In this document: one piece after another, positions 26,085 to 35,011 of the stretch
Numbering within the stretch: position 1 is the stretch's first letter
Layout: each line of letters opens with the position of its first letter
Origin: Chthonomonadia bacterium
Lineage (GTDB): Bacteria > Armatimonadota > HRBIN16
Direction of reading: 5' to 3'
Assembly (NCBI GenBank): GCA_013314755.1
Contig: JABUFA010000001.1
Location: 87,594-151,593, forward strand
Length of the DNA: 64,000 nucleotides
Translations under genes and position numbers: made by a program
Notes under the pieces: model-generated
What the model was told of the DNA's origin: nothing
The model's input: the letters and a program-made list of their open reading frames with translations, nothing else
Database searches by the model: none

Positions 26085-28430
26085 CTAATGTCCTCCGGTC
26101 ACTCCCGGAGCCGGTCTGGTGCGGGCTTTGCCCTTCTGTTTGCCGGTCACCGCTGGCGAGGCCGAAGGTTCCTGCACCTCCACAGTCACTTCCGCAAACC
26201 GCCGGCGCATGGCGATACCACCGCCCACCAGCATCAGTATCGTGCCCAGCCAAACGAGGTTGATGAGCGGTTTCCGCTTCACCTCTATTGGTACGAGCAC
26301 GTGGTCAGGCATCACGGTCTGCCCCGGCAGTCCGAAGAAGTGCAGGATGACCTGTCGCTCGTTGGCGTTAATCTCATCGGCGAAGATAGCCACCTCGCCC
26401 CCGCCGGGCAGTTTGGCAGGCTTCCCGTCCTTCCCAAACACCGCCACAGGCACCAGCTCCGTCTTTTTTCCCTTATATTCTACATCAAGCACCGCGCCGA
26501 TGCTCATGTCTGCACCACCCATCGCGCCCTCAATTTGGAACCGCTTGAAATGGATGGTGTAGTCACCCATTTTCTTGGTTTCGCCGCGGCGGATGGGAAG
26601 GGTCTTGCCCGGGTCCTGCATCCGCTCGATGACGCCAGCGCCGTCGCTTCCGATGGCGATGTACAGGTCGTAGAGGGCATGTTTGTGCACGTGCGGTTCC
26701 GCCACACGACGCGGTTGCATCGGGTTGTGCATGTCGAAGTAGTAGACGGGTCGCGCCTCGAAGCTTTTGCCGCCGTTCAGGTGCTCGAACTTCAGTCGCA
26801 CCGCGTTGTCTTTGCCCATCTCCCCTTCGGGGTGGGTCATTCCGACATAGCTCACGCGGTAGCCGAACATCTCGGCGCTCATCCCATTGGTAATCACCGC
26901 TTGAGCCTTCTGCTGGTAGAACAGACTGGCGGCAGAGCCGAGCAGTAGAAGCCCTACACCAACATGCGTCAGGTATCCGCCTAAGCTCATCGGGCTGCGT
27001 TTCGCCAGCCGCCACACCATTATCGCGTTGGACAGAATGGCGAACACCGACAGCAACATCAGGAAAAAGACCCCGACGGCGGTGGGCAGGCGCATAAAGT
27101 AGGAGGTAATCGCCACCCCCAGCCCGACCACCAGCGTCGCGTACCAGGGCGCGGAGATGCGCTGGATAAAAGCGTCGGTATTCTCTACCTTGCGCCAGCT
27201 GAGGAACGGAACCAGCCCCAGCAGAAGCAGAAACACATACGCGAAAGGCGCATTCGCAATGTGGTAGTAGCTGATGTCCACGGCACTGCTCTGTTTGGCA
27301 ATCAACAGGGAGATAATCGGCATGGACGCACCGATGAGCGTTAAACCCGCAATCACCACCAGAGCGATGATGCCCAGCGAGAGCGCCAGGTCTCGCGACA
27401 GCACCCCTTCAGCGGTCTGCCTCGCGGGGATGCTTCGCAGGCGGAACAGCCACAGCCCCAGCCCTCCAACCGTGTAGGTCAGGAGCATGGCAACCACCAG
27501 CCCCAGTGCACCCTTCGCCAGCGCATCGAAAGCATGCACGGACGCCTCTGCGAGTGCGCCACTGCGCGTCATGTAGGTTCCGTAGAAGAAGAGCGGCGCC
27601 CCCATCAGAGCCATCAGCAGGTTGGAGCGGTGCAGTCCACCGCGAGTACGCTGAACTATCAGACCGTGCATCAGCCCCGTGATGACCAGCCAGGGCACCA
27701 GCGACGAGTTCTCCACCGGGTCCCACGCCCAGAATCCGCCCCAGCCGAGCGTCACGTATGCCCAGTATCCCCCAAGGATAATGCCGGCGCCCAGCGTGAG
27801 CCAGCACAGGATGACAAAGGGCAGAGCGATTTGCGCCCAGCCATCCCAGTCCTTGCGCAACAGCGCGGCTACCGCAATCGCGAAGGGGATACCCAGCGCA
27901 GCGAAGCCGATGAAGATAACAGGCGGATGGATTGCCATCCAGTAGTTTTGCAGAAGCGGATTCAGCCCCATGCCCTCAGGGGGCACTTCGCTTGGCGGAT
28001 ACAGCAGAAACGGCGACTGCTTGGTGAGTATCGCCATCAGGAGGGCAAGGATACTGCTGTATACCGCCATCGTCAGCGGCTCGTAGCGATGCAGGCGACG
28101 GATCAACAGTAAACCCAGCACCCCCGTCCAGAACGCCCACAGCAGAAAACTGCCTTCCTGTCCTGCCCACGCAGAAGAGAGTTTGAAGTACCACGGCAGG
28201 TCACTGGAGCTGAAGTTCGCCACGTATACCACGCGAAAATCGCTGCGCATACACAGCGCAATCAGGATACCAAACGCCGTGACCGCGCTGGCGACCGCCA
28301 GAGCGTACGCACGGCGCGCCCAAAGGAGCCACCGTTCCTGCCGGGCAGAGAGCGCAAACAGCACAGTGGCTGCCACTGATGCTGCGGCGCCCAAATATAT
28401 GATTAAACGACCCCACTCTGCGGCGTTCAT
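26085..28430 (-). CDS. ccmF: Cytochrome c maturation protein CcmF
   Basis: 781 residues from ATG 28430 (AGGAGG upstream), overlapping the ccmE stop by 4 bp. About 15 membrane helices. The haem-handling WWD motif is GWGGFWAWDPVENSSLVPWL, with flanking conserved histidines (for example MAIHPPVIFIG). A periplasmic C-terminal domain follows (YRVSYVGMTHPEGEMGKD). CcmF delivers haem from CcmE to apocytochrome c. The short tail after the last helix is rich in Pro, Ala, Lys and Arg. Confidence 0.96.
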   Translation of the reverse strand: MNAAEWGRLIIYLGAAASVAATVLFALSARQERWLLWARRAYALAVASAVTAFGILIALCMRSDFRVVYVANFSSSDLPWYFKLSSAWAGQEGSFLLWAFWTGVLGLLLIRRLHRYEPLTMAVYSSILALLMAILTKQSPFLLYPPSEVPPEGMGLNPLLQNYWMAIHPPVIFIGFAALGIPFAIAVAALLRKDWDGWAQIALPFVILCWLTLGAGIILGGYWAYVTLGWGGFWAWDPVENSSLVPWLVITGLMHGLIVQRTRGGLHRSNLLMALMGAPLFFYGTYMTRSGALAEASVHAFDALAKGALGLVVAMLLTYTVGGLGLWLFRLRSIPARQTAEGVLSRDLALSLGIIALVVIAGLTLIGASMPIISLLIAKQSSAVDISYYHIANAPFAYVFLLLLGLVPFLSWRKVENTDAFIQRISAPWYATLVVGLGVAITSYFMRLPTAVGVFFLMLLSVFAILSNAIMVWRLAKRSPMSLGGYLTHVGVGLLLLGSAASLFYQQKAQAVITNGMSAEMFGYRVSYVGMTHPEGEMGKDNAVRLKFEHLNGGKSFEARPVYYFDMHNPMQPRRVAEPHVHKHALYDLYIAIGSDGAGVIERMQDPGKTLPIRRGETKKMGDYTIHFKRFQIEGAMGGADMSIGAVLDVEYKGKKTELVPVAVFGKDGKPAKLPGGGEVAIFADEINANERQVILHFFGLPGQTVMPDHVLVPIEVKRKPLINLVWLGTILMLVGGGIAMRRRFAEVTVEVQEPSASPAVTGKQKGKARTRPAPGVTGGH

Positions 28431-28819
28431 CGTATTCCCTCCTGATACTCTTGCATCTGCTTGCCCTGATACTTGGACGGGCACTTGTAGAGTATCCGCT
28501 CCGCAACGAACACTTCGCCCTCCGTTTTGCCGATAGCCACAATCTCGGTGGCATCCTCTACATTGCCCTGCGCCAGTTTGGGATAGACCACGGGCAAGCG
28601 GTCGCCTTTAGCGTCTTCTATGATAAACCGGGTCTGCATCTGAGCGTGGTCCATCTCGAGCGAGCCCGGCACCAGTTTCCCCTTTACCTGCACTTTCCCG
28701 CTACTCTGGCGTGCCTGAGCGACCGAGACGTACGGCACGATGGTTTGAATCATCGCGCGTCCCGCCATCACCAGCCCCAGCGCGATGAAGCCGAGCGCAA
28801 TCAGATACGCCTTTTTCAT
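28427..28819 (-). CDS. ccmE: Haem chaperone CcmE, CxxxY (System I*) type
   Basis: 130 residues. N-terminal anchor followed by an OB-fold domain (VQVKGKLVPGSLEMD, TEIVAIGKTEGEVFVAERIL). The haem-attachment site reads ILYKCPSKYQGK: cysteine and tyrosine (CxxxY) in place of the classical HxxxY. This variant is known from archaea and some Desulfovibrio ('System I*'), usually with CcmH absent. No ccmH is seen in this operon. It overlaps ccmD and ccmF by four bases at each end, so translation is coupled. Confidence 0.95.
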   Translation of the reverse strand: MKKAYLIALGFIALGLVMAGRAMIQTIVPYVSVAQARQSSGKVQVKGKLVPGSLEMDHAQMQTRFIIEDAKGDRLPVVYPKLAQGNVEDATEIVAIGKTEGEVFVAERILYKCPSKYQGKQMQEYQEGIR

Positions 28820-28944
28820 CGGTCTCCTCCCTCATCCAGTCGTTGTTCCAGCGTTCGCAGGCGCATGTCCAGCCAGAACAGGTATCCGAATATCCCAGCC
28901 CATATCAGCAGGGGGGCAATCATATACGCGAGCAGTGGGTTCAT
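28816..28944 (-). CDS. ccmD: CcmD-like small membrane protein
   Basis: 42 residues, read directly. MNPLLAYMIAPLLIWAGIFG opens a single helix, then YLFWLDMRLRTLEQRLDEGG. Size, single helix, following Tyr/Trp residues and the charged coiled tail match CcmD, which helps release CcmE from CcmABC. It sits exactly between ccmC and ccmE with ATGA overlaps at both ends. CcmD is weakly conserved, so the name rests mainly on position. Confidence 0.8.
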   Translation of the reverse strand: MNPLLAYMIAPLLIWAGIFGYLFWLDMRLRTLEQRLDEGGDR

Positions 28945-29636
28945 GGTTGTACTCCTGTTAAGGTAGGTTCAGGTTCAGTTTGACGTCGCCGACGCACGCG
29001 GGCTTCCAGCATCTCCACGCGCAGGCGCAGGCGAAACATCCATACGAATACTGCCATCATGCCCACGAAGAAGCTCCACAGCGTGATACGATAGACAGGG
29101 TCCAGTCCTGACCCCGTAAACAGCGTGTTGGTCGGGTGCAACGACTCCACAATTCGGGGCATTATCCAGATAAGGAACACCATTGCCGGGAAAGCCAGCA
29201 GGGCATACGCAGCAGAAAGTCGCGCTCGTTTTCCGCTCTCTTCCACCGCCCCACGAAGCACGAAGTAGGCAGCATAAACCAGCATCAGCATCACGATGGA
29301 GGTCTCGCGCGGGTCCCAGTTCCACGCACTGCCCCACTGTTCCATCGCGAACAGCGAGCCGGTCACCGTCGCCAGCACGGCGAACAGCAGTCCCAGCTCG
29401 GCGGCGACGCTGGCTTTCATGTCCAGCAACGGCTCGCGACGGCGCAGATAGAACCAGGAATACCACGCGTTCACCAGAAACGCCACGAAGGTGAGTATCG
29501 CGCAGGGAACGTGGAACACCACGATGCGCGCCGATTCGGGACTGCGGAACCCCTGAGCCGGCGGAAGCCACAGGAAGGCAGCGACCGTCACCCCGGCAAT
29601 CCAGACGCCAGTCAGTATTTTCGCTACCGCGTTCAT
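28941..29636 (-). CDS. ccmC: Haem exporter/handling protein CcmC
   Basis: 231 residues from ATG 29636. Six membrane helices with the WWD-type tryptophan-rich motif FAMEQWGSAWNWDPRETSIV and conserved histidines in VVFHVPCAI and VESLHPTNTL. CcmC presents haem to CcmE in the periplasm. It starts 1 bp after the ccmB stop and overlaps ccmD. Confidence 0.95.
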   Translation of the reverse strand: MNAVAKILTGVWIAGVTVAAFLWLPPAQGFRSPESARIVVFHVPCAILTFVAFLVNAWYSWFYLRRREPLLDMKASVAAELGLLFAVLATVTGSLFAMEQWGSAWNWDPRETSIVMLMLVYAAYFVLRGAVEESGKRARLSAAYALLAFPAMVFLIWIMPRIVESLHPTNTLFTGSGLDPVYRITLWSFFVGMMAVFVWMFRLRLRVEMLEARVRRRRQTEPEPTLTGVQP

Positions 29637-29637
29637 G

Positions 29638-30324
29638 TTACTCGCTCCAGATGTGTTCAAATACCAGCAGGGACGCCGGCACAATCACCAGCATGAAGCC
29701 GACCAGCACCTGCAGGTCGCCCGTTGCCATGCGCCATCCACCCTCGCTCAACCATGCCGCTTTGGTGGCGTGGATGGCTACTAGCAGAGGCGGCAGCGCT
29801 ACCGGAAACGCCAGCACCCCAAACAGCGCGCCGCGCATGGTGGCTTTGGCAACGATGGCTCCAACCGCCGTCGTCGCGCACGCCAGCGCCGTACTACCCA
29901 GTATCACCACCGTCACAAACAGGCTCCAGTGGCGCACCGGCACCTCCAGCAACAGCAGATACAGCGGCACCGTGACCACACAGAGCGCCCACATCAGCGC
30001 GATGTTAAACGCCAGTTTGCCCACAAACACACCCGTCGGCGATACTGCCAGCCTCAGCGCGTCGGCGGTGCGTGTCTCTTCCTCCACTACAAATACGCGC
30101 GACAAGCCTGCTATCGCAGCGAAAAACACAATAACCCACAACAGCGATGCTTTGACCTCACCCGCCACTCCCGACGGCGGCGCCAGCGCAAACCCTGACG
30201 CCACCACCGAAGTGACCGCAAACAACAGCACCGCCCCCAGCGCCACCCGCGTGCGCAGCTCCAGCAGGCAGTCCTTGCCGAATACTGCCAGTGCCTCACG
30301 CGCCCAGCTGGATGAGCGGCTCAC
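29638..30324 (-). CDS. ccmB: Haem ABC exporter permease CcmB
   Basis: 228 residues from GTG 30324, chosen because it gives the usual CcmB length and only a 29-bp overlap with ccmA; a start at 30444 would overlap by ~150 bp. Opening motif FGKDCLLELRTRVALGAVLLF, then FVVEEETRTADALRLAVSP, both family-typical. Six helices. Forms the CcmAB ABC complex that drives release of holo-CcmE. Confidence 0.92.
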   Translation of the reverse strand: MSRSSSWAREALAVFGKDCLLELRTRVALGAVLLFAVTSVVASGFALAPPSGVAGEVKASLLWVIVFFAAIAGLSRVFVVEEETRTADALRLAVSPTGVFVGKLAFNIALMWALCVVTVPLYLLLLEVPVRHWSLFVTVVILGSTALACATTAVGAIVAKATMRGALFGVLAFPVALPPLLVAIHATKAAWLSEGGWRMATGDLQVLVGFMLVIVPASLLVFEHIWSE

Positions 30325-30916
30325 CGTAGTCCAACTCTCGGGTGTCGTTTGTGGCGACGATAACGATGCCATGTTCTGCCTGCACTCGCACCGTGTGACG
30401 GATAAACTCCATTCCCGCCTCGTCCAGATTGCTTCCCGGCTCATCCAGCAACAGCACCGGCGGACGGTGCACCAGCGCGGTCAGCACCTTCAACCGCTGA
30501 ACCATGCCGGTAGAGAATGTGGCAACCGGGTCGTGCGCCCGCGAACGCAGATGCACCTGTTCCAGCAGGCTCAGCAGGTCGCCATCCTGCACCCGCACAC
30601 CGCGTGCCCTGGCAAAGAAGCGCAGATTCTCGATAGCCGTTAACGGGCGATACAGCGCGATATCGGGCGCCACCATGCCTACCACCTGCCGCCTCTGCTG
30701 GGCGTTCAGCCGTTCTCCATTGTGAAGGTACACTACCTCGCCCTCTGTCGGCGTCAGCAGCCCCGCGATAATCTTCAGCAGGGTACTTTTACCGCTGCCG
30801 TTGGGTCCCAGTATGGTCCACACTCCGGGAGCGGTGACACTCGCCGAGATGTCCTGCAGGACAGGGCGTTCATTGTACTCCTTGCCCACTCGCCGGAGCT
30901 CAATCTGCCAGTTCAT
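30296..30916 (-). CDS. ccmA: Haem ABC exporter ATPase CcmA
   Basis: 206 residues from ATG 30916. Walker A GPNGSGKST, signature FSTGMVQRLKV (the shortened CcmA-type variant of LSGGQ), Walker B PVLLLDEPGSNLD. First gene of the ccmABCDEF-panD-cstA operon; a good promoter lies immediately upstream. Confidence 0.95.
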   Translation of the reverse strand: MNWQIELRRVGKEYNERPVLQDISASVTAPGVWTILGPNGSGKSTLLKIIAGLLTPTEGEVVYLHNGERLNAQQRRQVVGMVAPDIALYRPLTAIENLRFFARARGVRVQDGDLLSLLEQVHLRSRAHDPVATFSTGMVQRLKVLTALVHRPPVLLLDEPGSNLDEAGMEFIRHTVRVQAEHGIVIVATNDTRELDYGEPLIQLGA

Positions 30917-30931
30917 CACTTCCCCAAGCAA

Positions 30932-30960
30932 AGTATACCCGATGTTTGGTCACAGAGCAA
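30932..30960 (-). promoter_or_regulatory. Promoter of ccm-panD-cstA operon
   Basis: Minus-strand TTGCTC (30955-30960), 17-bp spacer, TATACT (30932-30937) preceded by a G one base out. Expected start near 30925, giving a leader of only about 9 bases before ATG 30916. Confidence 0.6.
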
Positions 30961-30970
30961 AGTAGCCATG

Positions 30971-32161
30971 CTACATAGCAATCTCCACCTTCGCCGGCGA
31001 AGCAAACGGTTGATACAGGGCATCCAATCGCTCGGCAGGAAGCGCGCCTTTGGTGAAGATGACACGATAGCGAAACGTCTGCTGTCCGCCAGCGGGAATG
31101 GTGATACTGCCGTCGGCGTTGGGGTTGTTCTGGAAGTCGCGCCAGCCGAACGGGTTGGCGGCAAACAGACCGTAGTCGCGCACGTGCCAGTAGGTGGGAT
31201 GGTGTGGGTTGCCCGGATGGTCAAACACCGAGATGCTGTACACCTCTCCGCCGACGTCTCCGCTGTATTCGCACCAGACGGCGCGCGTGCCCCATGCCTC
31301 TTTGTCGCGTTTGCCCGCCGCGGTCAGTATCGCGCCCTTGCCGCGGCGCAGTTCCATGCTGGTGGGGATGCGAATGCCAAACGTGCCCTCTTTGGTGTCC
31401 CCCAAACGCACCGGCTGGTCGCCCGCGCGAAGGGTGACAGTGAAGTCGATGATCCGCAGGTCATCCAGGTCATAGATACAGGTCTCGCGCGTGTCGGTGC
31501 AGAGCACCCGTCCATCCGGTGCACGCCACTCGTTGCGCGTGATAAGAAACGTCCCTACGCGCCCACCGGAAATATCGGAGAACTCGCGATGCACGATGCG
31601 CCCCTTGCCTTCTCCTTCGCCCCAGAAGTCCACGCCGTTCACGTCGCCATGCGTGAACCAGAAGGATTTCTGATGCGGGTGGTCGGTCGACTCGCCTTCG
31701 CGCTGTTCCATCGGGAAGGCGCGGGTCATCGCCACGCCGGTCTGGGCATGGATGGGATACAGATAGGGTTTCGCCGCACCTGAAAAGACGTATCGGGTGA
31801 CCAACCTGCCGTCACAGGTGATTTCAAGCCCGTTGCCCGTCAGGCGTGCTTGCCATCGCGAAGGAGCAGAAGGGGCTTTGTCGGTCTCCAGCAGATACTC
31901 GCGCCTGCCGCCGGGATGTATCCACAGCAGCTGGCGCGTGCCTCCCTCTCCAATCCGCACATCACAGGGCACTTCAGAACGTCCGGGAAGCAGAAGCAGG
32001 CGCAGGGCATCGGTGCTTACCGAAGCGGGTAGATTGGCGGTAACAAGGGTGGGGGCGTTGCCCGCGGTTTGTACGCGCAGGCGAATCGCCGGCTCCGCCC
32101 CCAGCCCAGAAACGCTAAGCAGGAACACCGTCAAACAACCGAAGAATGTGGCGAGCCGCAT
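30971..32161 (-). CDS. Secreted DUF6807 ('methane oxygenase PmoA') family protein
   Basis: 396 residues from ATG 32161, with GGAGGT 7 bases upstream. Signal peptide to GLGAEP. Family features are the histidine-rich STDHPHQKSFWFTHGDVNG followed by VDFWGEGEG, and the closing FDHPGNPHHPTYWHVRDYG. The 'PmoA' label in databases is a misnomer: this is not the membrane methane monooxygenase subunit. Members are common in Planctomycetes and Armatimonadetes near carbohydrate genes; a beta-sandwich carbohydrate-active role is suspected but unproven. It is followed on the same strand by the ccm operon's own promoter. Confidence 0.85.
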   Translation of the reverse strand: MRLATFFGCLTVFLLSVSGLGAEPAIRLRVQTAGNAPTLVTANLPASVSTDALRLLLLPGRSEVPCDVRIGEGGTRQLLWIHPGGRREYLLETDKAPSAPSRWQARLTGNGLEITCDGRLVTRYVFSGAAKPYLYPIHAQTGVAMTRAFPMEQREGESTDHPHQKSFWFTHGDVNGVDFWGEGEGKGRIVHREFSDISGGRVGTFLITRNEWRAPDGRVLCTDTRETCIYDLDDLRIIDFTVTLRAGDQPVRLGDTKEGTFGIRIPTSMELRRGKGAILTAAGKRDKEAWGTRAVWCEYSGDVGGEVYSISVFDHPGNPHHPTYWHVRDYGLFAANPFGWRDFQNNPNADGSITIPAGGQQTFRYRVIFTKGALPAERLDALYQPFASPAKVEIAM

Positions 32162-32191
32162 CTGTGCCACCTCCGTATGGATAGGGCTGTT

Positions 32192-32839
32192 TCAGAACTC
32201 TAACGTATATCCCGCGCTGAAGAACAGCTGGTTGCGCCACACACCTGCCTGCAGGCGCAGGTACTCATCGTGGCTGTAGCGCAAGCCCCCGTTCAAGTTG
32301 TCGCCGTCATACTCCAGAATCACGCGCCATTTCGGGTCTAACACCCCTTCCGCACCACCGATAATCTTCTCGCGGAACAATCCCGTGCCGTAGCCGGCGT
32401 GTAAGATAATCTGCGACACCGTATCCTCCGCCTCAGGTGGGACCTTCGCGCGGGTGCTCAGCATCAGGTAGCCCGTTCGCTCCACCGCCTTGGCGACGTC
32501 AATCACCCCCACGCCGATTTTCAGGTTCTCGAAGCCGGTGGGGATGAACTGCACCTTGGCGCTGGCGATGGTGCGGTTGTCGGCGTTGTCGCGGTCAAGG
32601 TAGGCAACACCGACCTCCACGAAGTTGGCGATGCCGGCGTTCAACGCCACCGTGCTCAGGTCCCGCCCGAAGTGAGTGCCTATCTGGAACTTGCGCGCAC
32701 TCAGCACATCTGCCGTGGGCACGCTGAACAGCCCCGTGGGTCCGTAAACGGTGCCCATACGCGAAGGCAGGGTCGGCGTTTGCGCCAGCACAGGAAGCGC
32801 ACATGCCACACCGGCAACAATCATGAGCAATCGTCTCAT
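32192..32839 (-). CDS. Outer-membrane-like beta-barrel protein
   Basis: 215 residues from ATG 32839 with AGGAGG upstream. Signal peptide (LLMIVAGVACALPVLAQ). Alternating hydrophobic/polar strands, e.g. KFQIGTHFGRDLSTVALNAG and WRVILEYDGDNLNGGLRYS, and the terminal LFFSAGYTLEF ends in phenylalanine, the usual C-terminal residue for BAM-inserted barrels. PTGLFSVPTADVL resembles YjbH-type barrel proteins. Function unknown. It is transcribed 30 bp before the DUF6807 gene. Confidence 0.7.
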   Translation of the reverse strand: MRRLLMIVAGVACALPVLAQTPTLPSRMGTVYGPTGLFSVPTADVLSARKFQIGTHFGRDLSTVALNAGIANFVEVGVAYLDRDNADNRTIASAKVQFIPTGFENLKIGVGVIDVAKAVERTGYLMLSTRAKVPPEAEDTVSQIILHAGYGTGLFREKIIGGAEGVLDPKWRVILEYDGDNLNGGLRYSHDEYLRLQAGVWRNQLFFSAGYTLEF

Positions 32840-32939
32840 GGAAACCTCCTCTTTCACAGATTCAACATGGTTCACTGCTATCTTCGCGATGCTGCCCTGT
32901 AACTCCTCTGCCCTTGCCGTTTGGGCGTTGCGAGGGTAT

Positions 32940-32945
32940 TATAAT
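32940..32945 (+). promoter_or_regulatory. Minus-10 box of acyltransferase operon, possibly leaderless
   Basis: Perfect TATAAT seven bases before ATG 32953. No ribosome site fits in between. The -35 is poor (TTGCCG at 32914-32919, 20-bp spacer). Confidence 0.5.
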
Positions 32946-32952
32946 AGCCAGT

Positions 32953-33951
32953 ATGTCATACGGAAATGGTCGCAAACGGAGTGAAGAAGAGGGAAGCGCA
33001 CGCTCGGAAGGCACTGAGACGAAGCAGGTAACGGTGCTGAAAAGGCTGAGCGGTTTCGCCGGGCGGGTGGCACTGCTGGCACTGCACCAGATGGCAAAGC
33101 GCGTCCCTCTGCCCACGCTGTATCGGATAGGCACGTGGCTGGGGAAGATGGCGTATCGTTTGTCCCGCCGGTATCGCACCGTCGCCGAGCGCAACCTTCG
33201 CATGGCATACGGTGAAACATTGTCCGATGCAGAACGCCAGCGGCTGGTTCAGCAGGTCTTCATCCATTTTGCTAAATCGCTGATGGAGTTTCTGGTCGGG
33301 GATGGGCTGTCTCCTGAGCACATCGGACGCATGGTCACCATTACGGGCGAAGAGCATCTGCAGTGGTGCGTTCAACAGGGCAAAGGCACGCTCATCGTCA
33401 CCGCACACTATGGAAACTGGGAGATGGCGGCGCGTTTTCTGACGCAATGCCGCGGCTACACGCTCAACGTGGTGGCGCGAGACGCCGACGATTCGGTAAC
33501 GACCGTGCTGGTGAACCGTATCCGCGAACAGGGAGGCTACCGGGTGTTTTCCAAAGGACAGGCGGTGCGTGCCACCCTGCAGGCGTTGAAGCGGAACGAG
33601 CTGGTTGCCCTCTTGCCCGACCAGAACGCGGGCGATGTGTTCGTGCCGTTCTTCGGGCGGCTGGCAGGCACGGTGGCGGGACCGGCAATCCTTGCCCTGC
33701 GCACGGGTGCGCCCATCCTGCCGGTGTTCTGCACGCGCCAGCCTGACGACACCTATCTGTTTGAAATCCTGCCGCCCCTCACCGTCCATCCCTCTGGCGA
33801 CAAGGAGCGAGACGTTACCGAGACCATGGCGCAGATTACCGCTATTATTGAACACCAGGTGCGCAAGTATCCGTCGCAGTGGCTGTGGCTGCACAACCGC
33901 TGGAAGACGCGCCCACCGGAGGAGGTTCATGCGTACAACGCCGCGGGTTGA
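32953..33951 (+). CDS. LpxL/HtrB-family lipid A-type acyltransferase
   Basis: 332 residues. The catalytic HxxxxE motif is TAHYGNWEMAARF; ARDADDSVTTVLVNRIREQG and LLPDQNAGDVFVPFFG are the typical following blocks, and the C-terminal YPSQWLWLHNRWKTRP is a hallmark. Family members add secondary acyl chains to lipid A or related glycolipids at the inner membrane. Followed by two GT9 enzymes, it supports an LPS-bearing outer membrane. The start is either ATG 32953 or GTG 33034, which has an AGGT site; the first 27 residues are highly charged and may be untranslated. Confidence 0.9.
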   Translation: MSYGNGRKRSEEEGSARSEGTETKQVTVLKRLSGFAGRVALLALHQMAKRVPLPTLYRIGTWLGKMAYRLSRRYRTVAERNLRMAYGETLSDAERQRLVQQVFIHFAKSLMEFLVGDGLSPEHIGRMVTITGEEHLQWCVQQGKGTLIVTAHYGNWEMAARFLTQCRGYTLNVVARDADDSVTTVLVNRIREQGGYRVFSKGQAVRATLQALKRNELVALLPDQNAGDVFVPFFGRLAGTVAGPAILALRTGAPILPVFCTRQPDDTYLFEILPPLTVHPSGDKERDVTETMAQITAIIEHQVRKYPSQWLWLHNRWKTRPPEEVHAYNAAG

Positions 33952-35011
33952 TATGCAACGGCTGGAGCGTGTGGCAATTGTCAAGCTGAGTTCCATCGGC
34001 GACGTGGTGCACGCCCTGCCTGTGGCCTCCGCCCTCAAACGCAGTTTCCCCCACCTGCAGATCACCTGGATTACCGAAGAGCGATGCGCCGAGATGGTTA
34101 CCGGCAATCCGTACGTGCACGAGGTACTGACCATTCCGGGCAAAGCCTGGCGACACCGCGCCTGGGACCCCCGCACGTGGCAGGAGGTGCATCGGCAGGT
34201 GAGCCTGCTGCGTTCGCGCCGCTTCCAGATGACAATTGACCTGCAGGGATTGCTGAAAAGCGCGGTGGTGGCGTGGCTGACGGGTGCGCCCATCCGAATC
34301 GGCTATCACTGGCAGCGGGAGGGGGCATGGCTCTTTAACCGGGTGGTGCCCAAAGAGCCGACCAGCGTGCACGTGGTGCAGGAGTATCTGGATGTTGCCC
34401 GGTTTCTGGGAGCAGATACCGAGCCAGTGGAGTTTCCGCTGTACATCCCGCCAGAGGCGGACGAACGGGTGCGCCGCCTTCTGCAGGAGGAAGGCATCCC
34501 TTCGGCAGAGGGTTTTATCTCCATCAACCCTTCGGCGGGACAACCTTTCAAGCGGTGGCGCACCGAGCGATGGGCGGAGCTGATTAGCCAGATAGACCAT
34601 CAATATCATCTGCCGGTGGTGCTGGTAGGTGGCAAAGCAGACCGCCCCCTTGCCGACGATATTCGCGCCCGCACCTCTGCGCCCTTCGTGGACATGGTGG
34701 GCAGAACGAACCTGAAGGAGCTAGCGGCGATACTGCGTCGCAGCCTGTTGCATATCTGCGGGGATACCGGCTCGGCACACATCTCTGTCGCTCTAAGCAA
34801 GCCGGTTATCGGACTGTATGGACCCACAAACCACCTGCGTACCTCCCCCTACGGACAGGAGCACCGCCTGATTACGCACAAAGACCGGTGTCCTGTGTGC
34901 AACGGTGCGAAACCGCGCCGCGAGCACTCGGACTGCATGGACATGATTACTGTATCGGAGGTTGTGCAGATGGTGGAACGCACTCTGCTGGAGGTAATGA
35001 CCCATGCCTGA
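33929..35011 (+). CDS. GT9 heptosyltransferase-family glycosyltransferase I
   Basis: 360 residues. RVAIVKLSSIGDVVHALPVA is the standard WaaC/WaaF opening; SINPSAGQPFKRWRTERWAE is the donor-site block; HICGDTGSAHISVAL and GLYGPTNHLRTSPYG complete the ADP-heptose-binding half. A late cluster of cysteines (CPVCNGAKPRREHSDCMD) is common in the family. ATG 33929 has GGAGGAGG upstream and overlaps the acyltransferase by 23 bp; ATG 33953 is the alternative. Probably builds the LPS inner core; the true sugar is unproven. Confidence 0.92.
   Translation: MRTTPRVDMQRLERVAIVKLSSIGDVVHALPVASALKRSFPHLQITWITEERCAEMVTGNPYVHEVLTIPGKAWRHRAWDPRTWQEVHRQVSLLRSRRFQMTIDLQGLLKSAVVAWLTGAPIRIGYHWQREGAWLFNRVVPKEPTSVHVVQEYLDVARFLGADTEPVEFPLYIPPEADERVRRLLQEEGIPSAEGFISINPSAGQPFKRWRTERWAELISQIDHQYHLPVVLVGGKADRPLADDIRARTSAPFVDMVGRTNLKELAAILRRSLLHICGDTGSAHISVALSKPVIGLYGPTNHLRTSPYGQEHRLITHKDRCPVCNGAKPRREHSDCMDMITVSEVVQMVERTLLEVMTHA

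Noticed and set aside
30971-32161. Methane monooxygenase subunit (PmoA)
   Set aside because: Secreted soluble protein of the DUF6807 family; none of the membrane helices or copper ligands of true PmoA.
33605-33928. Heptosyltransferase gene starting inside the acyltransferase gene
   Set aside because: The extra 108 codons are an out-of-frame reading of the acyltransferase; ATG 33929 with GGAGGAGG is the realistic start.
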